In this document: one piece after another, positions 24,627 to 34,669 of the stretch
Numbering within the stretch: the stretch's first letter is position 1
Layout of the letters: every line of letters starts with the position of its first letter
Assembly (NCBI RefSeq): GCF_008923205.2
Contig: NZ_WBMS02000053.1
Location: 1-64,000 of the forward strand
Direction: 5' to 3'
DNA length: 64,000 nucleotides
DNA from: Actinomadura physcomitrii
GTDB taxonomy: Bacteria; Actinomycetota; Actinomycetes; Streptosporangiales; Streptosporangiaceae
The notes under the pieces: model-generated
What the model was told of the DNA's origin: nothing
Seen by the model: only the letters and a program-made list of their open reading frames with translations
Database searches by the model: none
Position numbers and translations under genes: made by a program

Positions 24627-25607
24627 TTGAAGACGATCGACCCGGGCGCGGCCGACCCCGGCCCGCCGGGTGCGGAACCGGAGCCGGCGGACGCCGGCGC
24701 GGGCGCGGGCGCGCCCGGCACCGCCGCCGCGGCCGTCGCGGCCGCCGGCGGCGGGCTCGGCCGGGCGTCGCTGTGGGACGACGCGTGGCGGGAGTTGCGG
24801 CGCCGCTGGGTGTTCTGGGCGTCGGCGGGGTTCCTGCTACTGGTCGCGCTGATGGCGGCGGTGCCGCGGCTGTTCACCTCGACGGGCGTGAACGAGGGCT
24901 GCGACCCGAACGACGCCAAGCTCGGCCCGTCCGGCGCGCACTGGTTCGGCACCGACCTCGCCGGCTGCGACTACTACGCGCACGTCGTGCACGGCGCCCG
25001 GCCGACCCTGCTGATCGGCGTCGCCGTCACCCTGTTCGCGTTCGTCATCGCGCTGGTGTTCGGCATGCTGGCCGGCTACTACGGCGGGCTCCTCGACGCG
25101 CTGATCGCGCGGCTCACCGACGTGTTCTTCGGGCTGCCGTTCGTGCTCGGCGCGACCGTCATCCTGGTCGCCTTCCCGAGCCACGGGATCGGCGCGATGA
25201 CGCTGGTGCTGGTCCTGCTCGGCTGGACCACGATGATCCGGATCATGCGGGCGCAGGTCATCGCGGTCCGGGACGCCGACTACGTGCAGGCCGCGCGGCT
25301 GCTCGGCGCGTCCGACCGGCGGATCATGGCGCGGCACATCCTGCCGAACGCGATCGCGCCGGTTATCGTGGTCGCCACCCTCAACGTCGGCAACGTGATC
25401 GCGGGCGAGGCGACGCTGGACTTCCTCGGCGTCGGCCTGCAGTACCCGAAGGTGTCCTGGGGCCTGCAGCTGAACCTGGCGCAGGACTCCTTCGTCGATC
25501 ACCCGCACCTGCTGATCTTCCCCGCGGTGTTCCTGTCGGCCACGGTGCTGAGCTTCCTGATGCTCGGCGACGCGGCCCGCGACGCCCTCGACCCGAAGCT
25601 GCGGTGA
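24627..25607 (+). CDS. Peptide ABC transporter permease, DppC-like (TTG start)
   Basis: The 326-residue C-type permease has a 45-residue Pro/Ala/Gly leader, then span 1 (RRWVFWASAGFLLLVALM), the family motif GTDLAGCDYYAHVVHGARPT (residues about 109-128), and the EAA loop YVQAARLLGASDRRIMARHI. The start is TTG at 24627, supported by GGAGGGG five bases upstream; an in-frame GTG at 24605 of another frame leads straight to a stop. It is coupled by 19 bp to the dppB-like gene. Confidence 0.85.
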   Translation: MKTIDPGAADPGPPGAEPEPADAGAGAGAPGTAAAAVAAAGGGLGRASLWDDAWRELRRRWVFWASAGFLLLVALMAAVPRLFTSTGVNEGCDPNDAKLGPSGAHWFGTDLAGCDYYAHVVHGARPTLLIGVAVTLFAFVIALVFGMLAGYYGGLLDALIARLTDVFFGLPFVLGATVILVAFPSHGIGAMTLVLVLLGWTTMIRIMRAQVIAVRDADYVQAARLLGASDRRIMARHILPNAIAPVIVVATLNVGNVIAGEATLDFLGVGLQYPKVSWGLQLNLAQDSFVDHPHLLIFPAVFLSATVLSFLMLGDAARDALDPKLR

Positions 25608-25614
25608 GCACGCG

Positions 25615-26632
25615 ATGACGACGGAGCTGACCAGGGACGTGCCGCAGGAGCCGGCCGCGCCGCCGCCGCTGCTGGAGGTCGACGACCTGCACGTGGCGTT
25701 CCGCGTGCGCGGGCACGACGTCCGCGCGGTGAACGGGCTGTCCTACACGCTCGGCGAGGGCGAGACCGTCGCGATCCTCGGCGAGTCCGGATCGGGCAAG
25801 AGCGTCGCGGCGCAGGCCGTGATGGGCATCCTCGACACCCCGCCCGCGCGGATCACCGGCGGGTCGGTGCGGCTGCGCGGCGAGGAGCTGCTCGGGCTGC
25901 CCGAGCGGCGCCGCCGCGGCTACCGCGGCGACCGCATCTCGATGGTCTTCCAGGACGCGCTGACCGCGCTGAACCCGGTGTTCACCGTCGGCGACCAGAT
26001 CCGCGAGATGTACCGGGTGCACCGCGGGCTCGGCCGCCGGGCCGCCCGCGACAAGGCCGTCGAGCTGATGGAGCGGGTGCGGATCCCGTCCGCCGCGCAG
26101 CGGCTCGGCGACTACCCGCACCAGTTCTCCGGCGGCATGCGCCAGCGCATCATGATCGCGATGGCGCTGGCGCTGGAGCCGGACGTGCTGATCGCCGACG
26201 AGCCGACCACCGCGCTCGACGTGACCGTCCAGGCGCAGATCATGCGGCTGCTCGCCGCGCTGCAGGACGAGCTGCGGATGGGCATGGTGCTCATCACCCA
26301 CGACCTCGGCGTCGTCGCCGGCGTCGCGGACCGGATCGTCGTGATGTACGCCGGGTCGGTGGCCGAGCAGGCGCCCGCCCGCGAGCTGTACGCGCGGCCC
26401 GCCCACCCCTACACGCGCGGGCTGCTCGCGTCCGTGCCGCGGCTGGACCGGCGCGGGGACGCGCTCGTCCCGATCAAGGGGTCGCCGCCGAACCCGGCGG
26501 CGCTGCCGCCCGGCTGCCCGTTCCAGCCGCGCTGCCCGCGCGCCGAGGCGCTCTGCGCCGCCGAGCGCCCGCCGCTGGTGACCGTCGCGCCGGGCCACGA
26601 GGCCGCCTGCCACTTCGCCGAGGAGGTGCACG

Positions 26633-26649
<17 letters not shown>
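25615..26649 (+). CDS. Peptide ABC transporter ATP-binding protein, DppD-like
   Basis: The 344-residue ATPase has Walker A GESGSGKSVAAQ, the signature FSGGMRQRIMIAMAL and Walker B ADEPTTALDV, plus the C-terminal oligopeptide-transporter extension that closes with the cluster-like Cys motif GCPFQPRCPRAEALC (TIGR01727 region). It starts 7 bp after the DppC stop and overlaps the next ATPase by 17 bases. Confidence 0.9.
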
Positions 26650-27652
<1,003 letters not shown>

Positions 27653-27658
27653 CGCCGC

Positions 27659-27681
27659 CCGGCCCGGTCGGAGCGGGCCGG
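27659..27681 (+). terminator. Stem-loop after the peptide importer operon
   Basis: CCGGCCCG (27659-27666) and CGGGCCGG (27674-27681) form an 8-bp stem with a 7-base loop, directly after the last importer gene and before an unrelated gene. No T tract follows, as is usual for many actinomycete terminators. Confidence 0.4.
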
Positions 27682-27717
27682 TCGGGGCCGGCCGGGACGG
27701 TTCCGTAGGGTGGGGGC

Positions 27718-28578
27718 ATGGCGCGCAAGGGCAGGCACGGTCCGCGGCCGGACACGTTCACGATCGCCGGCGGCGAGGCCGAGCTGCTGCGCGACGCCGA
27801 CCGCGACGGCGGCTGGATGCTGCTCGTCGGCGGCGTCCCGCAGTCCTACGTGGACCTGTCCGACCCCACCTACCTCGACTTCGAGTACATGCGGCTGATG
27901 GGCGACGTCGTCGACGCGCTCGGCCTGGAGGGCGAGGCGTTCGACGCCGTGCACATCGGCGGCGCCGGGTGCACCCTGCCTCGCTACATCGCCGCGACCC
28001 GGCCGGGGTCGCGGCAGGTCGTCCTCGAACCGGACGCCGAGCTGGTCCGGGTCGTGCGCGAGCACCTGCCCGTCAAGGGCGTGCCGGGCCTGCGGATCCG
28101 CATCACCGACGGGCGCAGCGGCGTCGCCGCGCTCGCCGACGGGGCCGACGACCTCGTGGTGATGGACGCCTTCGCCGAGGCGTCGATGCCGCCGGAGCTC
28201 GCGACCCGCGAGTTCGTGCTGGACGCGGCGCGGGTGCTGCGGCCGCGCGGGGCGTACCTGGCGAACGTCGCCGACGGCTTCCGGCTACCGTTCGCGCGGC
28301 GCGTCGCCGCGACCGTCCGGTCGGTGTTCCCGCACGCGCTGCTGATGGGCGACCCGGGCGTGCTGCGGGGCCGCCGCTTCGGCAACCTGATCGTCGCCGC
28401 GTCCCGCGAGCCGCTGCCGGTCGCCGAGCTGACCCGGCGCGCCGCCGGCGGCATCGCGCGGGCCCGGATGGTGGCGGGCGACGACCTCGCCGCGTTCTGC
28501 GCCGGCGCGGCGCCGCTGCACGACGGCGAGGAGATCGTCGCGCCGACCCCGCCGCCGCAGGTCTTCGGGAGGTCGTGA
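27718..28578 (+). CDS. Spermidine synthase-like methyltransferase-fold protein
   Basis: The 286-residue protein has the spermidine-synthase/SAM-methyltransferase fold: a short strand-rich N-terminus (LLVGGVPQSYVDLSDPTYLDFEYM, residues 37-60), motif I VHIGGAGCTLPRYIA (about 79-93), QVVLEPDAELV with the acidic ribose-binding residue, and LVVMDAFAEASMPPEL. The usual catalytic Asp pair of polyamine-producing enzymes is not clear, so aminopropyl transfer is doubtful; many actinobacterial members are called fused or stand-alone spermidine-synthase-like proteins of unknown role. The stop is one base before the sigma-factor ATG, so the two are probably co-translated. Confidence 0.7.
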   Translation: MARKGRHGPRPDTFTIAGGEAELLRDADRDGGWMLLVGGVPQSYVDLSDPTYLDFEYMRLMGDVVDALGLEGEAFDAVHIGGAGCTLPRYIAATRPGSRQVVLEPDAELVRVVREHLPVKGVPGLRIRITDGRSGVAALADGADDLVVMDAFAEASMPPELATREFVLDAARVLRPRGAYLANVADGFRLPFARRVAATVRSVFPHALLMGDPGVLRGRRFGNLIVAASREPLPVAELTRRAAGGIARARMVAGDDLAAFCAGAAPLHDGEEIVAPTPPPQVFGRS

Positions 28579-28579
28579 G

Positions 28580-29539
28580 ATGGAGCCCGGCGCCGCCGAC
28601 CTCATGGACGAGGCGGGCCTCGCGGCGTTCGAGGAGCTGCGGCCCCGGCTGACGGGCCTGGCGTACCGGATGCTCGCCGAGGTGCAGGAGGCCGAGGACG
28701 CGGTGCAGGACGCCTACCTGCGCTGGAGCGGCACGGACCGGGCGGCCGTCGAGGAGCCCCGGGCCTGGCTGATCAAGGTCGTCACGAACCTGTGCCTCAA
28801 CCGGCTCGCCTCCGCGCGGGCGCGCCGCGAGACCTACACCGGCCCGTGGCTGCCCGAGCCGGTGCCGGGCGGCCCCGGCGGGCTAGGCGCGCGGGTGCTC
28901 GGGCCGCTGGAGACCGCCGAGCAGCGCGACTCGGTGTCGCTGGCCCTGCTCACCCTGATGGAGTCGCTCACCCCCGCCGAGCGCGCGGTGTTCGTGCTGC
29001 GCGAGGCGTTCGGCTACAGGCACCGCGACATCGCCGGGGTCCTGGACGTCACCGAGACCGCCAGCCGGCAGCTGCACCGGCGCGCCCGGCAGCGCGTCGC
29101 CTCCGCCGAGCGGCGGTTCGCCCCGCCCGGCGAACGGTGGCGGCGGCTCGTCGAACGGTTCCTGGACGCGGCGGTGCGCGGCGACCTCGCGGGGCTGGAG
29201 GCGATCCTGGCCGAGGACGTCGTCGCCTGGTCCGACGGCGGCGGCAAGGTCACCGCGGCCCGCAACCTGGTCACCGGGCGGACCCGCGTGGCGCGGTTCT
29301 TCCTCGGCGTCGCCCGCCGCGCCGCGGACCTGCCGGCGGGGTCGCTCGAACCGTCGATCGAGGAGGTCAACGGCGTGCCGGCGCTCGCCGTCCGGGTGGA
29401 CGCCGAGCTCACCATGATCGCGGTGCTGGAGGCGTCCGGGGACCGCGTCACGGCCGTGCACGCCGTGCTCAACCCGGACAAGCTCGGATTCGCCGCCCGC
29501 GCCCTGTCACGCTCTGGGAGACTGCCCGGTCCCTCTTAA
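28580..29539 (+). CDS. ECF41-group RNA polymerase sigma factor (SigJ-like) with SnoaL-like C-terminal domain
   Basis: The 319-residue protein has sigma region 2 (LTGLAYRMLAEVQEAEDAVQDAYL, about 24-48), region 4 (LTPAERAVFVLREAFGYRHRDIAGVL, about 130-156) and, after residue 190, a SnoaL/NTF2-like domain of about 120 residues (RFLDAAVRGDLAGLEAIL, DGGGKVTAARNLVTG). The extra domain defines ECF41-type factors, where it tunes activity and stands in for an anti-sigma factor. ECF41 genes normally neighbour a carboxymuconolactone decarboxylase, oxidoreductase or epimerase (COE) gene, and that is what follows. The start is one base after the methyltransferase stop. Confidence 0.85.
   Translation: MEPGAADLMDEAGLAAFEELRPRLTGLAYRMLAEVQEAEDAVQDAYLRWSGTDRAAVEEPRAWLIKVVTNLCLNRLASARARRETYTGPWLPEPVPGGPGGLGARVLGPLETAEQRDSVSLALLTLMESLTPAERAVFVLREAFGYRHRDIAGVLDVTETASRQLHRRARQRVASAERRFAPPGERWRRLVERFLDAAVRGDLAGLEAILAEDVVAWSDGGGKVTAARNLVTGRTRVARFFLGVARRAADLPAGSLEPSIEEVNGVPALAVRVDAELTMIAVLEASGDRVTAVHAVLNPDKLGFAARALSRSGRLPGPS
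29505..29531 (+). promoter_or_regulatory. Candidate ECF41 promoter for the downstream epimerase-like gene
   Basis: TGTCACG (29505-29511), 16 bases, then GGTC (29528-29531). The published ECF41 consensus, as I recall it, is TGTCACA-N16-CGTC, so each box has one mismatch and the spacing is exact. It lies in the last codons of the sigma gene, 27 bp ahead of the next ATG, which is where ECF41 targets are found. Confidence 0.5.
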
Positions 29540-29557
29540 CAGACGAAGGAGGAATCG

Positions 29558-30331
29558 ATGATCATCGTGACCGGGGCGAGCGGGACGCTCGGCCACCCCC
29601 TGACCCGCAAGCTGGCCGCCGCGAACGCGGCTGACGTGCGCGCGCTGAGCCGGCGCTCCAGGACGCCGGAGAACGGCGTCACCTGGCACCAGGCGGACCT
29701 CAAGACGGGCGACGGGCTCGCGGCGGCCCTCGACGGCGCCGACACCATCGTGCACTGCGCCAGCGACTGGCGGCACTACAGGGACGACCTGACCGCCGCC
29801 CGGAACCTGGTGGACGCGGCCTGGAAGCAGGGCGCGCCGCACCTGGTCTACATCTCGATCGTCGGCGTCGACAGGATCCCGTACCCGTACTACCGGATCA
29901 AGCACGAGGTGGAGCGGCTCATCGAGGACTCGGGGCTGCCGTACACCATCCTGCGGGCCACCCAGTTCCACACCCTGCCGGGCATGGTGCTGGACGTCCT
30001 GACGAAGGTCCCCGGGCTGATGCCGCTGCCGTCCGGGCTGCGGATACAGCCGATCGACGCCGGCGAGGTCGCCGAGCGGCTGGCCGACCTGGCGCTCGCG
30101 CCCGGGCCGGCCCGCCGCGTCGACGACATGGGCGGCCCCGAGGTGCTCGCGCTCGAGGACATGGCCCGGTCCTATCTGCAGGCCCGCGGCAGGCGCAGCG
30201 TGCGGCTGCCGTTCCCGCTGTTCGGCAAGACGGCCCGCGGCTTCAAGGAGGGCCACCACCTCGCCCCGGAGCACAAGTCCGGCAAGCTGACCTGGCAGGA
30301 CTACCTCGACGAGCGGTGGCCGCGCCGGTGA
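29558..30331 (+). CDS. NmrA/atypical-SDR NAD(P)-binding protein (ECF41 COE partner)
   Basis: The 257-residue protein begins with the dinucleotide motif VTGASGTLGHPLTRKLA and continues with DGADTIVHCASDWRHYRDDL, HLVYISIVGVDRIPYPYYRI (an SDR-like YxxxK, in which Tyr-Tyr-Arg-Ile-Lys appears at about 111-115) and RATQFHT. The layout is that of atypical SDR a5/NmrA-like proteins that bind NAD(P) but whose catalysis is often unclear. Its position just after an ECF41 sigma gene marks it as the COE-type partner, likely the main target of that sigma factor. RBS GAAGGAGGA is strong. Confidence 0.8.
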   Translation: MIIVTGASGTLGHPLTRKLAAANAADVRALSRRSRTPENGVTWHQADLKTGDGLAAALDGADTIVHCASDWRHYRDDLTAARNLVDAAWKQGAPHLVYISIVGVDRIPYPYYRIKHEVERLIEDSGLPYTILRATQFHTLPGMVLDVLTKVPGLMPLPSGLRIQPIDAGEVAERLADLALAPGPARRVDDMGGPEVLALEDMARSYLQARGRRSVRLPFPLFGKTARGFKEGHHLAPEHKSGKLTWQDYLDERWPRR

Positions 30332-30491
30332 CCCCCGCCCGCCGCGCCCCGTCCGGGCGCCGGCCGTCCTGAGCGGGGTCTCGCCGTCCGCCCGCGGAAC
30401 CCATTCGCGGATTGCGGGCGGCGGCCCGCCGGGACGGAATTCCGGACCGGTCTCCCGTGCCGTATCGGCCGCATCCGACGGCGCCATGTCC

Positions 30492-30497
30492 CATAAT
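30492..30497 (+). promoter_or_regulatory. -10 element giving a leaderless start for the SpoIIE-type phosphatase
   Basis: CATAAT lies exactly six bases before ATG 30504, the spacing seen for leaderless actinomycete transcripts. Neither candidate ATG has a ribosome-binding site, so a leaderless start at 30504 explains the region. No -35 box is convincing. Confidence 0.45.
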
Positions 30498-30503
30498 CGA
30501 GCG

Positions 30504-32507
30504 ATGGAGTCGTCCACCCGAATTCTTATTCTCGGCACGGATTCCTCGGGGAGAATACTCCAGTCCGAGCGGAACGCCGCCGCCGTTCTGTCCGCGCATC
30601 CGGACGGCCTTCTCGGCGCCTGCCTCGACGAGGTGATCCCCGGCGCGCGCGAGCCGCTGCTGGAGGCGGTGAAGCACGGGCGGGAGCGCACCGCGATGCT
30701 CGCCGTCGAGACCTCCGGCGGCGCCACCCTCGACGCGGTCGTCACCGTGCACCCGATGAACGGCGGCGAGCCCGGCGGCCTCGCCGCGCTCGCGGTGATC
30801 CGCGTCCCGGTGCCGCTCGCCGACCGGTTCGTCGACCCCGCCGTCATCCGCCGCGCGCTGCTCGACGACGGGCTGCCCCGCATCGGCTCCACCCTCGACC
30901 TGGAACTGCTCGCACGCGGGCTGATGGACGTCCTCGTCCCGCATTTCTGCAATTCCGGCGCGCTGATGCTGCTGGAGAGCCATCTGGACGCCGACGAGGC
31001 GCCCGCGGGCCCGGACGGGCCGCCGCTGCGCCGGATGGCGATCGGCTTCGACGACGGCGACCCCGCCTGGGACGCGGCGTTCCCGACCGGCGAGTCCGTC
31101 GTCTACCCGGCCGGCACCCCCTACACGCGGTGCCTGGAGACCGGCGAGCCGGAGCTGACCGCGCTCGGCGGCGAGGGCGCGGCCCGGCTCGCCGGGGTCT
31201 GGCACCGCCCGCCGGTCGCCGACCTGCTCAAGGACGCGTCGATGCTGCTGCTGCCGATCGCGTCGGCGGCGGGGGTGCTCGGCTTCTTCGTCGGCGTCCG
31301 CAACGCCGCGCACCGCCCGTTCGACCGCTACGACATCGAGATCGGGATGGAGTTCGCCGCCCGCGCGTCCAACTACGTGGAGAGCGCCCGGCAGTACTCG
31401 CTGGAGCGGGCGACCGCGCTGACCCTGCAGCGCAGCCTGCTGCCGACCGACCTGTCGGCCCCGTCGCCGATCGAGGTGCACCACCGGTACCTGCCCGGCA
31501 GCCGGCTCATCGAGGTCGGCGGCGACTGGTACGAGTCGATCGCGCTGCCGGGGGCGCGCGTCGCGCTCGTCGTCGGCGACGTCGCCGGGCACGGGGTGAA
31601 GGCGGCCGTCACAATGGGCCGGCTGCGCACCTCGATCCACACCCTCGCCGAGCTGGAGCTGCCGCCCGCCGAGGCGCTGGAGCGGCTCGACTCGCTGATG
31701 CGGACCCTCGGCGACCGCGAACCGCACTTCGCGACCTGCGCGTACGTGGTGTACGACGCGGTCAGCGGCCGCTGCGAGGTCGCCAGCGCCGGGCACCTGC
31801 CGCCGCTGCTCGCGCCGCCCGGCGCCGCGTCCCACTACCTGGCGGTGCCGCCCGCTCCGCCGCTCGGCGTCGGCGGCGACGGCCCGATCGTCAGCCGCGA
31901 GTTCACCGTCGACGACGGCACGCTGCTGTTCCTGTACACCGACGGGCTCGTGGAGAACCGGGCCCGCGACATCGACGACGGCCTGGCCCGGCTGCGGCGC
32001 ACCTTCGGACCCGGCGCGGCGTCCCGGCCGCTCGAGGAGCTGTGCCAGGACGCGCTCGACGGCGTCTACGACGACCAGCACCGCGACGACATCGCGATGC
32101 TGGTGGCGCGGCTGAGCCGGATCCCCGACGACCACCACGCCACCTGGGAGCTGCCCGCCGAGCCCGCCGCGGTGCGCCGTGCCCGGGGCCTGGTCCGCGA
32201 CCGGCTCGCCCGCTGGGGCCTGGACGAGCTGGCCGACTCCACCGTCCTGATGGCCTCCGAGCTGGTCACCAACGCGATCAGCCACGCCGGCGGCCGTGTC
32301 GGGCTGCGCCTGGTCCGCGAGGGCGGGCTGGTCTGCGAGGTGTTCGACTCCTCCGACGGCCGCCCCCGCGTCCGCCCCCAGGACGACGAGGACGACATGC
32401 CGGAGTCGGGCCGCGGCCTGCACGTCGTCGGGCGCCTCGCGCAGCGGTGGGGCGTGCGCCGCACCACCGACGGCAAGTCCGTCTGGTGCGAGCAGGAGCT
32501 GCCCTGA
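30504..32507 (+). CDS. SpoIIE-type PP2C phosphatase with PAS, GAF and HATPase domains
   Basis: About 667 residues. Residues 1-120 are a PAS-like input, 130-300 a GAF domain (FCNSGALMLLESHLD, ASMLLLPIASAAGVLGFFVG), 325-530 a SpoIIE/PP2C serine phosphatase (ALTLQRSLLPTDL, then VGGDWYESIALPGARVALVVGDVAGHG with metal-binding Asp residues, ASAGHLPPLL, LLFLYTDGLVENR, DDIAMLVARL) and 545-665 an anti-sigma-like HATPase_c (LMASELVTNAISHAGG, SGRGLHVVGRLA). Such proteins dephosphorylate anti-anti-sigma factors and may phosphorylate them too, in partner-switching stress circuits. An alternative start is ATG 30486. Confidence 0.85.
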   Translation: MESSTRILILGTDSSGRILQSERNAAAVLSAHPDGLLGACLDEVIPGAREPLLEAVKHGRERTAMLAVETSGGATLDAVVTVHPMNGGEPGGLAALAVIRVPVPLADRFVDPAVIRRALLDDGLPRIGSTLDLELLARGLMDVLVPHFCNSGALMLLESHLDADEAPAGPDGPPLRRMAIGFDDGDPAWDAAFPTGESVVYPAGTPYTRCLETGEPELTALGGEGAARLAGVWHRPPVADLLKDASMLLLPIASAAGVLGFFVGVRNAAHRPFDRYDIEIGMEFAARASNYVESARQYSLERATALTLQRSLLPTDLSAPSPIEVHHRYLPGSRLIEVGGDWYESIALPGARVALVVGDVAGHGVKAAVTMGRLRTSIHTLAELELPPAEALERLDSLMRTLGDREPHFATCAYVVYDAVSGRCEVASAGHLPPLLAPPGAASHYLAVPPAPPLGVGGDGPIVSREFTVDDGTLLFLYTDGLVENRARDIDDGLARLRRTFGPGAASRPLEELCQDALDGVYDDQHRDDIAMLVARLSRIPDDHHATWELPAEPAAVRRARGLVRDRLARWGLDELADSTVLMASELVTNAISHAGGRVGLRLVREGGLVCEVFDSSDGRPRVRPQDDEDDMPESGRGLHVVGRLAQRWGVRRTTDGKSVWCEQELP

Positions 32508-32547
32508 GCGGTGCCGTCCGGGCCGGGCCGGTGCCGGCCGGGCCGGG

Positions 32548-32934
32548 TCAGTGCTGGACGGGCTGGGTGCCGAGCAGGTCGTCGTAGTCGTCCGGGAGCT
32601 GCGCGATGATGTGCTCGAACAGGCCCGGGTCGACCGACGCCTTGACGGCCGCGACGACCGCGCGGGCGTGCTGGCGCGCCTGCGGCGGCCGGGTGCCCTC
32701 GGCGTTCGCGACCCGCTCGTAGAACTCCCCGAGCCCGAAGCGGTGCCCGGCGCCCTCGTCCGGCAGCGCGTCGGCGAGCGCGGGCGGCAGCTGCGCGGCC
32801 AGGTCGCGGCTCTGGCCCCCGGCGAGCCGCTCGCCGAGGACCGCGAGCGTGGCGTCGATGGCGCGTTCGGCGTGGTCGGCGGTGTCGATGCGCCCGGTCT
32901 CGCGGACGGCCGACACCAGTTCGTGCTCCTTCAT
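32548..32934 (-). CDS. DUF2267 domain protein
   Basis: A 128-residue helical protein with RIDTADHAERAIDATLAVLGER, LPPALADALPDEGAGHRFGLGEFYERVA and HARAVVAAVKASVDPGLFEHI, which match the DUF2267 family of small all-alpha proteins. Members are common in soil bacteria and sometimes sit beside stress genes; no biochemical role is established. It is convergent with the phosphatase gene and stands alone. Confidence 0.75.
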   Translation of the reverse strand: MKEHELVSAVRETGRIDTADHAERAIDATLAVLGERLAGGQSRDLAAQLPPALADALPDEGAGHRFGLGEFYERVANAEGTRPPQARQHARAVVAAVKASVDPGLFEHIIAQLPDDYDDLLGTQPVQH

Positions 32935-33034
32935 GATCCCCCCGAAGGTCGGCTCAGACGGTCACGGCCATGCGGACCCCGATACCCGCCGGTCGCGGAA
33001 GGCATTCATCCCACGGACCCGGTTCGCGGACGGG

Positions 33035-34669
33035 TCAGGCGGGCGCCGCGGCCTCCAGCAGCCGGCCGCCCGCGAGCCGCAGCCGGCGGTTCACCCCGAT
33101 GTCGGCCAGGAACCGCTCGTCATGGCTGACCACCACGAACGCGCCTTGGTAGGCGTTGAGCGCGCCGACCAGCCAGGCGACGCTCGCCAGGTCGAGGTTG
33201 TTCGTCGGCTCGTCGAGCAGCAGCAGCTGGGGCGCCGGCTCGGCGCCCAGCACGCATGCGAGCGTCGCGCGCAGCCGCTCGCCGCCGGACAGCGCCCCGG
33301 CCGGCAGGTGCGCGCGGGCGCCGCGGAACAGGAACCGGGCGAGCAGGTTCATCCGCTCGGCCTCCGGCACGCCCGGCGCGGCCGCGGCGAGGTTCTCCGC
33401 CACCGTGCGGCCCGGGTCGAGCAGGTCGAGGCGCTGCGACAGATACGCGACGCGGCCGTCGGCCCGCCGCGTCGTCCCGCCGCCCTCCGGGGACGACTGG
33501 CCGCCGATCAGGCGGAGCAGGGTCGACTTGCCGGCGCCGTTCGCGCCGGTCAGCGCGGTGCGCTCGGGGCCCCGGATCTCCAGGCTCGCGCCGGGTCCGG
33601 CGAAGACGTCCCGGTCCCCGTAGCGGACCCGCATGCGCTCGCCGAGGAACAGCGTCCGCCCGGCGGGGACGGCGGTGGCGGGCAGCTCCAGGCTGATCGC
33701 CTGGTCGTCGCGCAGGGCGCGCTCGGCCTCCTGGAGGCGGGCGCGGGCGTCGCCGAGCCGCGCGGCGTGCGTGCCGTCGGCCCGCCCGGCCGACTCCTGC
33801 GCGCGCCGCTTGCGCGCACCGGCGAGGATCTTGGGCAGGCCCGCGTCCTTGACGTTGCGGGCCGCGTTGCTCTGCCGCCGCGCCGCCCGCTCCCGGGCCT
33901 GCTGCATCTCCCGCTTCTCCCGCTTCACCTCCTGCTCGGCGCTGCGGACGTCCTTCTCCGCGGCCTCCCGCTCGATCCGGAGCGCCTCCTCGTGGGCGGT
34001 GAAGTTCCCGCCGTAGAAGCGCATCTCGCCGCGGTCCAGCTCGGCGATGCGGTCCATCCGGTCGAGCAGCGCCCGGTCGTGGCTCACCACGAGCAGGCAC
34101 CCGTTCCAATCCTCCAGGACGCCGTACAGCCGGTGCCGGGCGCCCGTGTCGAGGTTGTTGGTCGGCTCGTCGAGCAGCAGCACGTCCGGCCGCTTCAGCA
34201 GCTGCGCGGCCAGGCCGAGCGACACGGCCTGGCCGCCGCTGAGCGTGCCGAGCCGGCGGTCCAGCGCGACGTCGCCGAGGCCCAGCCGGTCGAGCTGGGC
34301 GCGGGTGCGCTCCTCGATGTCCCAGTCGTCGCCGATCACCGCGAAGTGCTCCGCGGCGGCGTCGCCGGACTCGATCGCGTCCAGCGCCGCGATCACCGGG
34401 GCGACGCCGAGGACGTCCGCCGCGGCCCGGTCGCCGTCGAGCGGCAGCGTCTGCGGCAGGTAGCCGAGCACGCCGTCGGCGGAGACGGTGCCGGCGGCGG
34501 GCCGGAGCTCCCCGGCGATCAGTCTCAGCAGCGTGCTCTTGCCGGCGCCGTTCGGGGCGACCAGGCCGGTGCGGCCGGCGCCGACGGCGAACGACAGGTC
34601 CTGGAACACCGGGACGTCGCCGGGCCAGGAGAAGGACAGGCCGGAGCAGATGATGCGGGCATCGGACAC
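33035..34669 (-). CDS. ABC-F family ATPase
   Basis: The 544-residue soluble protein has two ABC domains and no membrane spans. Domain 1: Walker A APNGAGKST, signature LSGGQAVSLGLAAQL, Walker B LLLDEPTNNLD. A basic helical linker (about residues 225-300, AAEKDVRSAEQEVKREKREM, ERAARRQSNAARNVKDAG) and domain 2: GANGAGKST, LSGGERLRATLA, LLLDEPTNNLD. ABC-F proteins act on the ribosome; some protect against ribosome-targeting antibiotics, others tune translation. The subgroup cannot be settled here. Start is GTG 34669. A 203-bp gap to the next gene upstream leaves room for a leader that could sense antibiotics. Confidence 0.85.
   Translation of the reverse strand: MSDARIICSGLSFSWPGDVPVFQDLSFAVGAGRTGLVAPNGAGKSTLLRLIAGELRPAAGTVSADGVLGYLPQTLPLDGDRAAADVLGVAPVIAALDAIESGDAAAEHFAVIGDDWDIEERTRAQLDRLGLGDVALDRRLGTLSGGQAVSLGLAAQLLKRPDVLLLDEPTNNLDTGARHRLYGVLEDWNGCLLVVSHDRALLDRMDRIAELDRGEMRFYGGNFTAHEEALRIEREAAEKDVRSAEQEVKREKREMQQARERAARRQSNAARNVKDAGLPKILAGARKRRAQESAGRADGTHAARLGDARARLQEAERALRDDQAISLELPATAVPAGRTLFLGERMRVRYGDRDVFAGPGASLEIRGPERTALTGANGAGKSTLLRLIGGQSSPEGGGTTRRADGRVAYLSQRLDLLDPGRTVAENLAAAAPGVPEAERMNLLARFLFRGARAHLPAGALSGGERLRATLACVLGAEPAPQLLLLDEPTNNLDLASVAWLVGALNAYQGAFVVVSHDERFLADIGVNRRLRLAGGRLLEAAAPA

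Noticed and set aside
21908..24952. 1014-codon minus-strand frame over the peptide importer
   Set aside because: It lies antisense to the binding protein and permease genes and has no recognisable domain.
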